64,000 nucleotides of DNA from Candidatus Anaerobutyricum avicola (GTDB lineage Bacteria; Bacillota; Clostridia; Lachnospirales; Lachnospiraceae): assembly GCA_019113845.1 (NCBI GenBank), contig DXGQ01000023.1, positions 62,001-126,000 on the forward strand, given 5' to 3'. Shown in pieces: positions 25,048 through 33,533 of the stretch. A program made the position numbers and the translations under genes. Position 1 is the first letter of the stretch. Every line of letters starts with the position of its first letter. Under the pieces are notes generated by a model that was not told the DNA's origin, searched no databases, and saw nothing but the letters and a program-made list of their open reading frames with translations.

Positions 25048-27666
25048 ATGCGTAAACACACAAAAAGACTTTTGGCCTTCTTGCTGACGCTGGCAATGCT
25101 TGTATCTCTGGTAAATGTGCAACAGTTTTCTGTAACAGCGGAAGCTCCCGAAACAAAAACAGAAGTTTCCCAGACAGAAACCTTTACCGGAACAGATACA
25201 AAAGCAAAGCAGAAATCTGTGGAAGCGGAAAATGGCAAAACGGACAAAGCATCCCTCAGCCAGACGGACACAGACGCGAAAAAGCAGCAACCGGCCAGAG
25301 AACAAAAGGAAGAGACCGGGGACAGCGAATCCTCTGACGATGTTCAGAAACAGGACGCGGAGGAAAACAGCGAATCCGACGAGACAGACCGGACCGACCA
25401 GTCCGATGCAGACGATGCGGACGACGACTCCAGTCAGAACGGCGACAAAGACGACCAGAAAGACGACGCCGGGACGAAGGACGAGCAGGAAGACGAGGAC
25501 AGCAAGGACGAAGAGACGGAAAGGGAAGATGCGACGGAAGGAAACAATAAGACAGACAGCACCTCCGGGCAGAAGGATCGTCCTTCCCAGGGAAACAATT
25601 CCAACCAGATCACAGTGACAGATCAGACAGACTCTGACAAAAGCGAATCGTCCAACACTCAGAACGAAGACGACAAAAACAAGTCTCCAAACGATCAGAA
25701 CGAAGACAACACGAACGCTGTCATCACAGACGACAAATCTGACGGAACCAAAAATGAGACAGACGAAGCCGGACAGGATAAAGACGAGACAGACACCGAA
25801 CAGGATGAAAAACAGGATGAATCCGATACGGACAATACCCTGACCTATGAACAGACAGCAAGGAAAGCGCTGGCGAGAATGGGGGCAGCGGAAGCATTCG
25901 CGAAGGGAGAGATGATTCCAAATCCTGAAGAGTATTTTACTCTTTCCGGTAATGATGGAGTACAGCCGGAATCATTCATTGTAAAGACCGGTGATATCAG
26001 TGCCACGACAGTTCCTTCCATCACGGGTTACGATTTTGTCAATGCAACTATTCAAACAGGGGAGGGAGACATTGAAGTAAAAGCAGTGGGTATGCTGGAT
26101 GACGACGATGGTAAGACATATATCTATTATACGACGGATGGTTCTTCTACCAGTCTTGCCGCTTGGGTTCTGGATGAAGGAAAAACCATTACGCTGCACT
26201 ATGAACCTCATCGGGATACATATGATATCAATTATGAAGTGACAGACAGATCACAGAGTGTCGATACAATTTATGGCACAGATCGCCCGGAAACAGTAAA
26301 AAACGGAGAATCCTACGCATTTCGGGTAACGATACCACGAGGCTATACAGCAACAGTATCCGTCAATGGACAGGAACAGGGAAAGCTGGGTATTGAACCG
26401 ACCTACACAGGGAATGACTCCACCATCAGTGTGTCAGGTGAACCGTCTTCTCTTACGTTGAGTGGAATATATGAGATCCAAGATGTAGATGCCGCGCAGA
26501 ATGTTACTGTGACATTGACCAAGCGAAATTCATATGCGTTTAGTGCCGAACTGTGGACACAGACCAGATACACCCAAGATGATGGTACTTCACGAGCAGA
26601 TTTTGGACAGACAGAGAAAACATTTCAGGCTGTATCAGAAGATGAGTGGGCAGAATTATGGAGTTTTACTACCAATACGATTAATGCAAGGTGGATGCTG
26701 GACAGTCTGCAGATTAACGGTACTAAGTTGAATATACCGTACCGAGTGGGCGGGTCAGCAGAAACTACATTGTCAAGTGGGACTGTGGTGAGACTTACCT
26801 ATAAAAGAAATTATAGCGAACAGCGTACATATTCCATCAGCGTATCTAACTGTTATGAGAATATTACCGTGACCGGCGGAAACCTGAATTCTACTACTTG
26901 GAATGAGATTATTCTCGACCGTCTGACCGGCGTGACTTTCCAGATGATAGATCGTACCCAAAGTAATAAATCCTGGGGGACACTGGAACAGTCAGAGCCA
27001 TTTTCTGTGGGAGAAGCAGGAACAGAGAGGAACTATTGGTTCCCGGGAGAACGAGTTATAGAAGGAGGACATTGGGAATGGGGGGAATGGGTTCCAGATA
27101 AAACAGAAACTATCAAAAGAGGTCTCCGTTTTGCTCTCCTTCCGGGTTACGTGAATCCGACGATTACTTACGGTACACTCAACGGAATTGATACTGGCGA
27201 TTTGAATAATAAGGTTGTCAATCTTTCGACTTCACCAGAGTACGATGCGGCGACTGGTCAGTACTGGTATTACTTTGATGTCGAGGATCAGGGAAGAGAT
27301 AATTATCAAACACTCCTGCGTATCGAGGCTGAGGTCGGACAATATACTATGACGTACGTAGAAAGTGGAAAAACAATTACAGTACAGAATGTGACAGATA
27401 ACGACACGATTCATATCTACGGCTTATCAGCATCTGATAAATACACCGTAAATGAGACCGAAGCCAATATGAATGGATATACCACAACTTATAGTAATAC
27501 AGATGTAACAACAGCTGATGGAGCAACAGTTACAGCTGACGGTACAGAAATGACTGTAACCAATTACAGAAACGCTTCCACCCCTACCGGTATCGCCATG
27601 ACCTACGGTCCTTACGCTCTGATGGTTGCCTTAGCAGGTGGTATGGCAGCTCTCTTCCTTCGCTGA
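25048..27666 (+). CDS. large sortase-anchored surface protein with an acidic low-complexity stalk
   Basis: An 872-residue exported protein, probably the tip or adhesin of a sortase-built pilus. Residues 1-35 are a signal peptide (KRLLAFLLTLAMLVSLVNV). Residues about 36-265 are a Asp/Glu/Lys/Gln/Ser-rich stretch without clear repeats, likely disordered. Beta-rich domains of no recognised family fill 270-760. The end of the chain (GLSASDKYTVNE..VTNYRN) resembles the beta domains that precede sorting signals in Clostridial surface proteins. The sorting signal is TPTG near residue 841, then a hydrophobic segment ending at Arg, without a long basic tail. GGGAGAG precedes the ATG. The switch at 24568-24968 is directly upstream; the sortase follows. 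Confidence 0.82.
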   Translation: MRKHTKRLLAFLLTLAMLVSLVNVQQFSVTAEAPETKTEVSQTETFTGTDTKAKQKSVEAENGKTDKASLSQTDTDAKKQQPAREQKEETGDSESSDDVQKQDAEENSESDETDRTDQSDADDADDDSSQNGDKDDQKDDAGTKDEQEDEDSKDEETEREDATEGNNKTDSTSGQKDRPSQGNNSNQITVTDQTDSDKSESSNTQNEDDKNKSPNDQNEDNTNAVITDDKSDGTKNETDEAGQDKDETDTEQDEKQDESDTDNTLTYEQTARKALARMGAAEAFAKGEMIPNPEEYFTLSGNDGVQPESFIVKTGDISATTVPSITGYDFVNATIQTGEGDIEVKAVGMLDDDDGKTYIYYTTDGSSTSLAAWVLDEGKTITLHYEPHRDTYDINYEVTDRSQSVDTIYGTDRPETVKNGESYAFRVTIPRGYTATVSVNGQEQGKLGIEPTYTGNDSTISVSGEPSSLTLSGIYEIQDVDAAQNVTVTLTKRNSYAFSAELWTQTRYTQDDGTSRADFGQTEKTFQAVSEDEWAELWSFTTNTINARWMLDSLQINGTKLNIPYRVGGSAETTLSSGTVVRLTYKRNYSEQRTYSISVSNCYENITVTGGNLNSTTWNEIILDRLTGVTFQMIDRTQSNKSWGTLEQSEPFSVGEAGTERNYWFPGERVIEGGHWEWGEWVPDKTETIKRGLRFALLPGYVNPTITYGTLNGIDTGDLNNKVVNLSTSPEYDAATGQYWYYFDVEDQGRDNYQTLLRIEAEVGQYTMTYVESGKTITVQNVTDNDTIHIYGLSASDKYTVNETEANMNGYTTTYSNTDVTTADGATVTADGTEMTVTNYRNASTPTGIAMTYGPYALMVALAGGMAALFLR

Positions 27667-27846
27667 AGAAACCGCGAGGATTACTAATCCGTAACGGATG
27701 AGCAGAGATAACAGAGCATGACCGACAGGCAGTGCAGGCATAACATTCATACGACAGCAGAATCCTGAGAAAAAGGCGCGGCGTTCCGGCGGGAATGCCG
27801 CAGCCGGTAAAAATAATCCGCAGGACACATAAAGGAGGCGCACCAT

Positions 27847-28584
27847 TTGGAACTGGCAGGACGGGCTGCCCGATTTGGCAATCAGATATTGAATATAATC
27901 GCGGGCATTTTGACACTTCTTCTGTTTCTCTACGGGGCGTACTGTCTCTGGGATACCTACATGACCGGACGGGGCGCCTTCCTTTCCAACGATTTGCTGG
28001 AGTATAAACCGACGCCTGGACAGGAGGAAAATCCGACGCTGCAGGAACTCATGGCCATCAATCCCGATGTGGTGGGATGGCTCACGGTGGACGATACGCA
28101 CATTGACTATCCGGTGGTGCAGGGAGAAGATGACATGGAGTACATTAACAAAGATGTGTACGGACAATTTGCTCTGTCCGGCTCTATCTTTTTATCCAGC
28201 GTCAACAGCAGAGATTTTACGGATCCCTACAGTCTGGTTTACGGACACCACATGGCAAATGGCGCCATGTTCGGGGACATCATAGAGTTTGCAGACCCGG
28301 CATATTTTGAGGCGCATACCACAGGTACGCTGTATCTGCCGGAGCAGACGATACCGATCACGCTTTTTGCCTGCGTGGAGACTTCTGCCAGTGATCCGGT
28401 GGTCTATAATCCGCAGGCGCAGGAAAAAGATGTGTCTGGTCTGCTTTCTTACCTGAAAGAAAATGCGGTGCAATACAGAGAAATCGGTGTGCAGTCGAAT
28501 GATCGGATCATCGGTTTGTCAACCTGTGCGGAGGCGGAGACCAACGGGCGGGTGATTGTATTTGGCAGACTGGAATCAGAATAA
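27847..28584 (+). CDS. class B sortase
   Basis: A 245-residue membrane-anchored transpeptidase that cleaves sorting signals and joins proteins to each other or to the wall. Residues about 12-36 are a membrane segment. VYGHHMANGAMFGD places the catalytic His at about 134, GLSTCAEAETNGRVIVFG the Cys at about 227 and the Arg at about 236; the overall layout fits class B. It starts at TTG with AAAGGAGG 8 nt upstream. It lies between its two likely substrates; a GC-rich hairpin without U tract (GCGGCGTTCC with GGAATGCCGC) lies in the 180-bp gap before it. Confidence 0.9.
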   Translation: MELAGRAARFGNQILNIIAGILTLLLFLYGAYCLWDTYMTGRGAFLSNDLLEYKPTPGQEENPTLQELMAINPDVVGWLTVDDTHIDYPVVQGEDDMEYINKDVYGQFALSGSIFLSSVNSRDFTDPYSLVYGHHMANGAMFGDIIEFADPAYFEAHTTGTLYLPEQTIPITLFACVETSASDPVVYNPQAQEKDVSGLLSYLKENAVQYREIGVQSNDRIIGLSTCAEAETNGRVIVFGRLESE

Positions 28585-28688
28585 AAAACGATTTTTGACG
28601 TCAGGTGTGATTCGGCAGAAAGGGAAGAGAACAGGATTAAATGTCAGTACACCAAGCCGGACAGAAGAAGGAGGTGTTTTAACAGAAA

Positions 28689-29498
28689 ATGAACAGAAAG
28701 AAGCGCAGATGGGAAACGCTGCTGGCCGCCCCTCTTCTGGCGGCGGTTCTGCTGCTGGCGACCCTGCTTGATGCAGGAAATGTGCAGGCGGCAGATATGG
28801 CAGGTGCCTATCAATGTTCCATAACGATTCCTGTACAGGTTACGGTGTCAGGAGACACAGCACCGCAGGAAAACTATACATTTACTATGAAGACGGAAAC
28901 CGACGGCGCGCCGATGCCGACGGAGAGCACGCTTACCGTGACAGGATCGGGTACGGGCAGCTTTGCCCCGATCACTTACACGGCGCCGGGAGATTACATT
29001 TACCGGATCACGCAGACAGCGGACACAACAAAAGGGATGACCTACGACTCGTCCGGGTATCAGGTGACTGTCCGCGTGGTCAACGCGGAAAATGGCAGCC
29101 TTGCTGCAGAAATCTGGGCGGTAAAAAATGATTCCAATCAGAAAGTAGATTCCATCGCATTTCATAACCAGTATGACGATGGACAGGCTCCGGCGGCTCC
29201 GGCAGACCCGGGCAGCGGTTCCGATAACAACGGAAGCACAGGAAACGGGGGCGGCGGTTCCGACACCAGCGGAAACACAGGAAACAGAGGAATCGGTTCC
29301 GATGGTGCGGGTTCCGATGGTGCAGGAAACAATTCCGGAAATAACGGCAGCGGTTCCTCCGGAAGCAGCAGTTCCCGGGCAGCCAGAACCGGCGACACAA
29401 ACCAGATTTTTCTCTACGGCGGACTGATGGCAATCGCTCTTCTTGGTTGTGGACTTTTTGTCCTGACAGGAAGAAAAGAAAGAAGAAAATCAGCATAA
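28689..29498 (+). CDS. pilin with isopeptide-linkage (FctA/Spy0128-like) domain and sorting signal
   Basis: A 269-residue exported pilin, probably the major shaft subunit. Residues 1-35 are a signal peptide; about 40-158 match the streptococcal pilin isopeptide domain (ITIPVQVTVSGDTAPQENYT.., APGDYIYRI, GYQVTVRV, IAFHNQY), in which Lys-Asn bonds stabilise the fold. A Gly/Ser/Asn-rich linker (about 160-232) leads to the sorting region: ARTGD, a hydrophobic segment and a basic tail (GRKERRKSA). The linker is coded by imperfect tandem repeats such as GGTTCCG blocks and could vary in length. It is the last gene of the pilus locus, ending at a strong terminator. Confidence 0.87.
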   Translation: MNRKKRRWETLLAAPLLAAVLLLATLLDAGNVQAADMAGAYQCSITIPVQVTVSGDTAPQENYTFTMKTETDGAPMPTESTLTVTGSGTGSFAPITYTAPGDYIYRITQTADTTKGMTYDSSGYQVTVRVVNAENGSLAAEIWAVKNDSNQKVDSIAFHNQYDDGQAPAAPADPGSGSDNNGSTGNGGGGSDTSGNTGNRGIGSDGAGSDGAGNNSGNNGSGSSGSSSSRAARTGDTNQIFLYGGLMAIALLGCGLFVLTGRKERRKSA

Positions 29499-29581
29499 CA
29501 TGCAGGAAAGTATTATTGCAGTACAATCTCATAAAAGATTGCGCCAATAATGCCGGAAAAAACGATAAAGAAAAATACAGG

Positions 29582-29621
29582 AAACCGGCAGGTCGGATAT
29601 ACTCTGACTGCCGGTTTTTTT
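29582..29621 (+). terminator. intrinsic terminator after the pilin gene
   Basis: AAACCGGCAG, a 16-nt loop and CTGCCGGTTT followed by T residues. It closes the pilus operon. Confidence 0.88.
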
Positions 29622-29633
29622 GACAGGAGGCAA

Positions 29634-29699
29634 AGTTTGAAAGTGAACTTTCAAATCTGCCGCTTTGGACGCAGCAAATGCGTCGGGAAAGGAGAAAAA
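29634..29699 (+). repeat. repeated leader element, copy 3
   Basis: The element runs to the ATG at 29700: palindrome TTGAAAGT-GA-ACTTTCAA, AATCTGCCGCTTTG, hairpin GACGCA-GCAAA-TGCGTC, and GGGAAAGGAG. It is very close to copy 1 at 12498, though the downstream genes are unrelated. Confidence 0.8.
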
Positions 29700-30176
29700 A
29701 TGATCAGAGAACGAACCGTTCAGCGAGTGTATAAACGGACGTGGCGGACTTCCGTATTGTTTCTTGCTTTCCACGAAAAAGCAGGATACCTTGACGGCGA
29801 GATTTTTAATATACATATTCCCGCAGGCATCCCATTCCATGGAGTGGGAGATATGATCCTCAAAATGGACAGAATCTACGATCTGCTGGACTATCCGCAG
29901 AGCGAATATCAGATTCGGGAGTGGGACAAAGAGGGACTCTGGAAAAATACTCCGCTGGAGAGTGACGCAGGCTGGAACTATGGCGCCGATGCCGCCGAAA
30001 AATTTCGGAACGTGGACACCGGCAGCCATCCCCTGGTCTACGTGGAAACAAGATTCCGCCGTTATGGCAGCTGGCAGGGAATCATGCAGGCAGGAAAAAA
30101 GAAAGTATCCTATCGAAGTACGCTGGAATTTTTGCATTATATTATGGGGTATGTGAAGGAGAACAATACAAAATGA
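29700..30176 (+). CDS. hypothetical protein of unknown function
   Basis: A 158-residue soluble protein with no signal peptide or membrane segment and no family I recognise. It is rich in aromatic residues (several Trp and Tyr, for example GSWQGIM and AGWNYGADAAEKF) and basic at the N terminus (RTVQRVYKRTWRT). The frame continues 50 codons upstream through the leader element, but GGGAAAGGAG just before the ATG at 29700 favours this start. It follows the pilus terminator and precedes a decayed toxin-antitoxin pair, so it may be accessory. No promoter is clear apart from whatever lies in the leader element. Confidence 0.6.
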   Translation: MIRERTVQRVYKRTWRTSVLFLAFHEKAGYLDGEIFNIHIPAGIPFHGVGDMILKMDRIYDLLDYPQSEYQIREWDKEGLWKNTPLESDAGWNYGADAAEKFRNVDTGSHPLVYVETRFRRYGSWQGIMQAGKKKVSYRSTLEFLHYIMGYVKENNTK

Positions 30177-30365
30177 TGAAAGAAAATATAACATAATACC
30201 AAAGAAAGCAACAGCAACTTTAATATTCTGTAAATGGTCACAGGGGAAAATAAATGTGCGATTGGTCTGTGTTTTTCTTAAAATGCTCTTGTAAAAATGA
30301 CAGGAAGAGCATAATTATAAGTAAAGGTAAAGAAAGTAAAGAAAACCAAGAAAGGAGCGCATATT

Positions 30366-30623
30366 ATGGAAATTGCTAAAATTTCAAGTAAAGGCCAGAT
30401 TACAATCCCTGTATCTGTCAGGAATCGTCTGCACTTAAATACGGGAGACAAGGTGTTGATTTTAGAAGAAAACGGAAGATTTTATATTGAAAATGCGGCG
30501 AATGTAGCTTTTCAGCATGTTGAGGAAGGGTTTTGTGGCGCTGCTTCGGAAGCGGGGTTTAAAAGTGAAGATGAAATGCAGGATTATATGAAAGAAATCC
30601 GGGAAGAACTCAGGAGGAAATAG
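30366..30623 (+). CDS. AbrB/MazE/SpoVT-family antitoxin-like DNA-binding protein
   Basis: An 85-residue protein with an N-terminal swapped-hairpin AbrB domain (KISSKGQITIPVSVRNRLHL, residues about 5-24, then GDKVLIL). The C-terminal half (DEMQDYMKEIREELRRK) is helical and suits toxin binding. AAAGGAG precedes the ATG. The PIN-domain frame begins 3 nt after its stop, the usual antitoxin-first order of a type II toxin-antitoxin pair, so it should repress its own operon. The partner toxin is truncated, so the module may survive only as an antitoxin or regulator. Confidence 0.82.
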   Translation: MEIAKISSKGQITIPVSVRNRLHLNTGDKVLILEENGRFYIENAANVAFQHVEEGFCGAASEAGFKSEDEMQDYMKEIREELRRK

Positions 30624-30626
30624 CCA

Positions 30627-30830
30627 ATGAGAGTCATGTTGGATACAAATATTCTGGTTTCCCTTATCTTTTTTCCATCTGCAGTTACCCGTGATTTTGC
30701 ACGGAGAGTAGGTTTCGGAAATCGGATTGTACTCTGTGATTATGTAGTGGAAGAACTACGATTGGTAGTGGAGAGAAAATGGGCAATCGGTAACGGTTGC
30801 TCTTTTAGTCCTTTCGTATTTTCAGATTGA
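30627..30830 (+). pseudogene. truncated PIN-domain toxin
   Basis: The 67-residue product starts like a PIN-family ribonuclease toxin (MRVMLDTNILVSLIF, with the first catalytic Asp in LDTN, and a VVEELRLVVERKW helix) but departs from the family after residue 52 and stops. PIN toxins of this group are about 140 residues; the later catalytic acids are missing. AGGAGG precedes the ATG. The break is consistent with a deletion or frameshift in an old toxin-antitoxin pair. Confidence 0.7.
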
Positions 30831-30930
30831 CAAGCCAAAACCATGATAATATAATAAATACAAAAGTAAAAATATTACATATTTGGATTTATGTTACGGA
30901 AAATATATTTTCATTTGATGGAGAGATAAA

Positions 30931-31134
30931 ATGTGTGAAGAGATGGATAAGATCTATCAGGAAGGTATAGCGATTGGTGAGAGAGGCGGGGAACAGCGTG
31001 GGCTCAGGATTGGAGAACAGAAAGCGAAAAAAGAGACGGCACGCTGCCTGGCAAAGATGGGAACCCCGGCAGACGTAATCATGCAAGTATTGCATGTGGA
31101 TGAAGATGTGTTGAATCAATGGTTCCGGTCATAA
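30931..31134 (+). pseudogene. C-terminal remnant of an Rpn-family nuclease / PD-(D/E)XK transposase-like protein
   Basis: The 67-residue frame (MCEEMDKIYQEGIAIGERGG, then QRGLRIGEQKAKKETARCLAKMGTPADVIMQVL) looks like the tail of Rpn or 'PD-(D/E)XK nuclease family transposase' proteins, which end in such a repeat-prone coiled region. The nuclease domain is absent. The upstream sequence is AT-rich and non-coding. It could still be translated as a small peptide (a purine-rich GGAGAG precedes the ATG), but a remnant is the better call. Confidence 0.6.
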
Positions 31135-31201
31135 AGGGTATACGGCAGGGAGGAATACTTTCGGATTTGCGGAACAGATAAAGGAAACAGCAAGAAACAA
31201 A

Positions 31202-31230
31202 TTGACGAACATTTTTTTTTCATATATAAT
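31202..31230 (+). promoter_or_regulatory. strong sigma-A promoter of the yicC-to-thiN operon
   Basis: TTGACG and a perfect TATAAT are separated by 17 nt, with a T-rich spacer. It is the only clear promoter found ahead of the long rightward gene run 31298-46509. Confidence 0.85.
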
Positions 31231-31297
31231 GGAGTATCGGATTTGTAAAAATTGTTATGCAGATTTCGGGTTTGTATGATTGAATGAGGTGGAAAGA

Positions 31298-32176
31298 GTG
31301 ATAAAAAGCATGACCGGATTTGGCCGCAGTGAGATTGTGACCGAACAATGCAAAATTACTGTGGAGATTAAGGCGGTCAACCACAGATACTGTGATTTGA
31401 ATGTGAAGATACCAAAGAAGCTGAACAGTCTGGAGAATACGGTACGAAACGCTATCAAAAAGGCGGTGCACCGGGGGAAGCTGGATGTGTACATCAGTTA
31501 TGAGGATTTGTCAGAGCATGCGGCATGTGTGCAGCTCAATAAGGAGCTGGGAAGAGAGTATTACCGGGCGCTTCGGGAGCTCTCCGGGGAGTTGGGTATC
31601 AGAGATGACGCCACGGCTGTCCGTATCGCGAGGATGCCGGAGGTTCTGATGCTGTCCGACACGCAGCTGGACCCGGAGGAAGTGGAGACAACCCTTCTTC
31701 AGGCAGTAGAGCAGGCTCTCGGGCAGTTTATGGAGAGCCGGGAGCGGGAAGGAGAGCAGTTGAAGGAGGATATCCTTGCCAAGCTTCACGGCATGAACAG
31801 TAATATCAGCGGGATTGAGGAGAGATACCCGCAGATGGTGGGAGACTACAGAAAGAAGCTTACGGACAAGGTGCGGGAGCTTTTGGCCGATTCGAATATA
31901 GACGAGAGCCGGATTGCCACGGAGGTAGTCATCTACGCGGATAAGATCTGTGTGGATGAGGAGACGGTCCGCCTTCGAAGCCATATCACCGGTATGGAGG
32001 AAGAGCTTCTGCGCGGCGGCAATGTGGGGCGAAAGCTTGACTTTATCGCCCAGGAGATGAACCGGGAGGCCAATACGATTTTGTCGAAGGCCAATGATAT
32101 CACCGTCTCCAACATGGCGATCGATCTGAAGACAGAGATAGAGAAGATTCGGGAACAGGTGCAGAACATAGAATAA
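31298..32176 (+). CDS. yicC: YicC family endoribonuclease
   Basis: A 292-residue YicC protein; family members are reported endoribonucleases. The N-terminal [10 protein letters not shown] and the C-terminal [21 protein letters not shown] segment with SK-AND are diagnostic. GTG at 31298 is chosen because it gives the conserved N terminus and has GAGGTGG upstream; a TTG six codons earlier is the alternative. It heads the operon and precedes remA and gmk, an order well conserved in Clostridia and Bacilli. Confidence 0.92.
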   Translation: MIKSMTGFGRSEIVTEQCKITVEIKAVNHRYCDLNVKIPKKLNSLENTVRNAIKKAVHRGKLDVYISYEDLSEHAACVQLNKELGREYYRALRELSGELGIRDDATAVRIARMPEVLMLSDTQLDPEEVETTLLQAVEQALGQFMESREREGEQLKEDILAKLHGMNSNISGIEERYPQMVGDYRKKLTDKVRELLADSNIDESRIATEVVIYADKICVDEETVRLRSHITGMEEELLRGGNVGRKLDFIAQEMNREANTILSKANDITVSNMAIDLKTEIEKIREQVQNIE

Positions 32177-32186
32177 TGGAGAGAGT

Positions 32187-32459
32187 ATGGCACAGTTGAT
32201 CAACATCGGATTCGGAAATATGGTAAACGGAGAGAAGATCATCTCCATGGTGAGTACGGACGCGGCTCCGATTAAGAGGATGATCCAGAATGCCCGGGAC
32301 GAGGGGATGGCGGTGGATGCCACCTGCGGGCGGAGGACGCGGACGGCGCTTGTGATGGAGAGCGGACATGTCGTGTTGTCGGCGCTGACGCCGGAGACCA
32401 TAGCGATACGGTGTAAAAAACCGAAGAATGGAGAGAAAGAGGAAGAATATGACGGATAA
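32187..32459 (+). CDS. remA: extracellular matrix regulator RemA-family protein (DUF370)
   Basis: A 90-residue DNA-binding protein of the RemA family, which in Bacillus activates biofilm-matrix and osmoprotection genes. [20 protein letters not shown] and the [12 protein letters not shown] segment are the family core. It ends in a Glu-rich tail overlapping the gmk start by 11 nt. In Clostridia remA usually lies between yicC and gmk, as here, and its targets are not known. Confidence 0.92.
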   Translation: MAQLINIGFGNMVNGEKIISMVSTDAAPIKRMIQNARDEGMAVDATCGRRTRTALVMESGHVVLSALTPETIAIRCKKPKNGEKEEEYDG

Positions 32460-33078
32460 GAGAGGAACGCTGGTTGTAATCTCCGGATTTTCCGGAGCGG
32501 GAAAAGGAACCGTATCCCGGGCGCTGGTGGAAAAGTACGGGTATCGCCTGTCCATCTCCGCCACTACGAGGAAGCCGCGGGAGGGCGAACAGGATGGCAG
32601 GGATTATTTTTTCAAGACGGAAAATGAATTCTTAAGTCTGATCGATTACAACGGATATATCGAGTATGCGCAGTACGTGGGACATTATTACGGCACACCG
32701 AGAAAGTTTGTGGAGGACAGCCTGGCAGAAGGTCAGGTGGTCATTCTGGAGATTGAGGTGCAGGGTGCCATGAAGATCAAGGAGCAGTATCCGGACGCGA
32801 TTCTGCTGTTTATCACGGCCCCGTCCATAGAAGTGCTGAAGAACAGGCTGGTGGGCCGTGGTACGGAAGCGCCGGAGGTCATCGAAAAACGGATGCGCCG
32901 GGCCGTGGAGGAAGCCGAGAGCATACCGGTCTACGATTATATTGTTAATAATGAAGAAGGAAAGCTGGAAGACTGCATGGCGCAGATTCACGCGATCATA
33001 GAGAGCGAGGCCTGCCGGGTGAGCCGGAGAAAAGAATTTATCGAGAGTCTTAAAAACGGATTGCAGGCATACCGGTAA
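32449..33078 (+). CDS. gmk: guanylate kinase
   Basis: A 209-residue guanylate kinase that phosphorylates GMP to GDP. Near the N terminus [11 protein letters not shown] is the P-loop; [19 protein letters not shown] near residue 35 is the GMP-binding segment, and [11 protein letters not shown] near residue 95 the family motif. The frame is open a few codons upstream, but the ATG at 32449 follows AGAGGAAG and gives the usual N terminus. Its overlap with remA suggests translational coupling. With the alarmone synthetase at 16.1 kb it belongs to guanine nucleotide balance. Confidence 0.96.
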   Translation: MTDKRGTLVVISGFSGAGKGTVSRALVEKYGYRLSISATTRKPREGEQDGRDYFFKTENEFLSLIDYNGYIEYAQYVGHYYGTPRKFVEDSLAEGQVVILEIEVQGAMKIKEQYPDAILLFITAPSIEVLKNRLVGRGTEAPEVIEKRMRRAVEEAESIPVYDYIVNNEEGKLEDCMAQIHAIIESEACRVSRRKEFIESLKNGLQAYR

Positions 33079-33155
33079 GGCGGAGCGAGCAGGACAGTGA
33101 TTGGTTCCGGCATCGGGAGAGATGTGCGGACGCATTTTCAGAAAGGAGATTATAT

Positions 33156-33533
33156 ATGTTACATCCATCTTATACAGAGCTTATGAAGAAGATCAACAGC
33201 GAAGAGTACCGGGGAGATGAGCCGGCGATCAACAGCCGGTATTCCATCGTGATCGCCACATCCAAACGTGCCAGAGAGCTGATCGCTGGGGCAAAGCCGT
33301 TGGTGGAAGGCATGGAGGATGAGAAGCCGTTATCCATCGCGGTAAAAGAGCTGTATGACGGCAAGATCAAGATCCTTCAGGATGATGAGGAAGTGGATTT
33401 TGACGACGATCTCATGGAGATGGACGATATGGATGCCGGAGAGGCGGAAGGCGAGACCGACGGTGAGGATGTGCCGGAGTCAGAAGAAGAAACCGGCGAA
33501 GCGGATGAGGTCGGAGATGAGACAGAAGAATAA
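33156..33533 (+). CDS. rpoZ: DNA-directed RNA polymerase omega subunit
   Basis: A 125-residue omega subunit, which aids folding and stability of RNA polymerase. The N-terminal ~70 residues contain NSRYSIVIATSKRARELI, the conserved beta'-contacting motif. The C-terminal ~50 residues are almost all Asp, Glu and Gly, a long acidic tail compared with the usual 65-90-residue subunit. AGAAAGGAG precedes the ATG. The end overlaps the VanZ-like gene by 17 nt. Confidence 0.93.
   Translation: MLHPSYTELMKKINSEEYRGDEPAINSRYSIVIATSKRARELIAGAKPLVEGMEDEKPLSIAVKELYDGKIKILQDDEEVDFDDDLMEMDDMDAGEAEGETDGEDVPESEEETGEADEVGDETEE

Noticed and set aside
25232-25618. 128-codon Thr/Arg-rich frame inside the 872-aa surface protein gene
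   Set aside because: An alternative frame of the Asp/Glu/Lys-coding low-complexity DNA, with no ribosome binding site.
29550-29699. 50-codon upstream extension of the unknown gene at 29700
   Set aside because: It crosses the pilin terminator and leader copy 3; the strong ribosome binding site is right before 29700.
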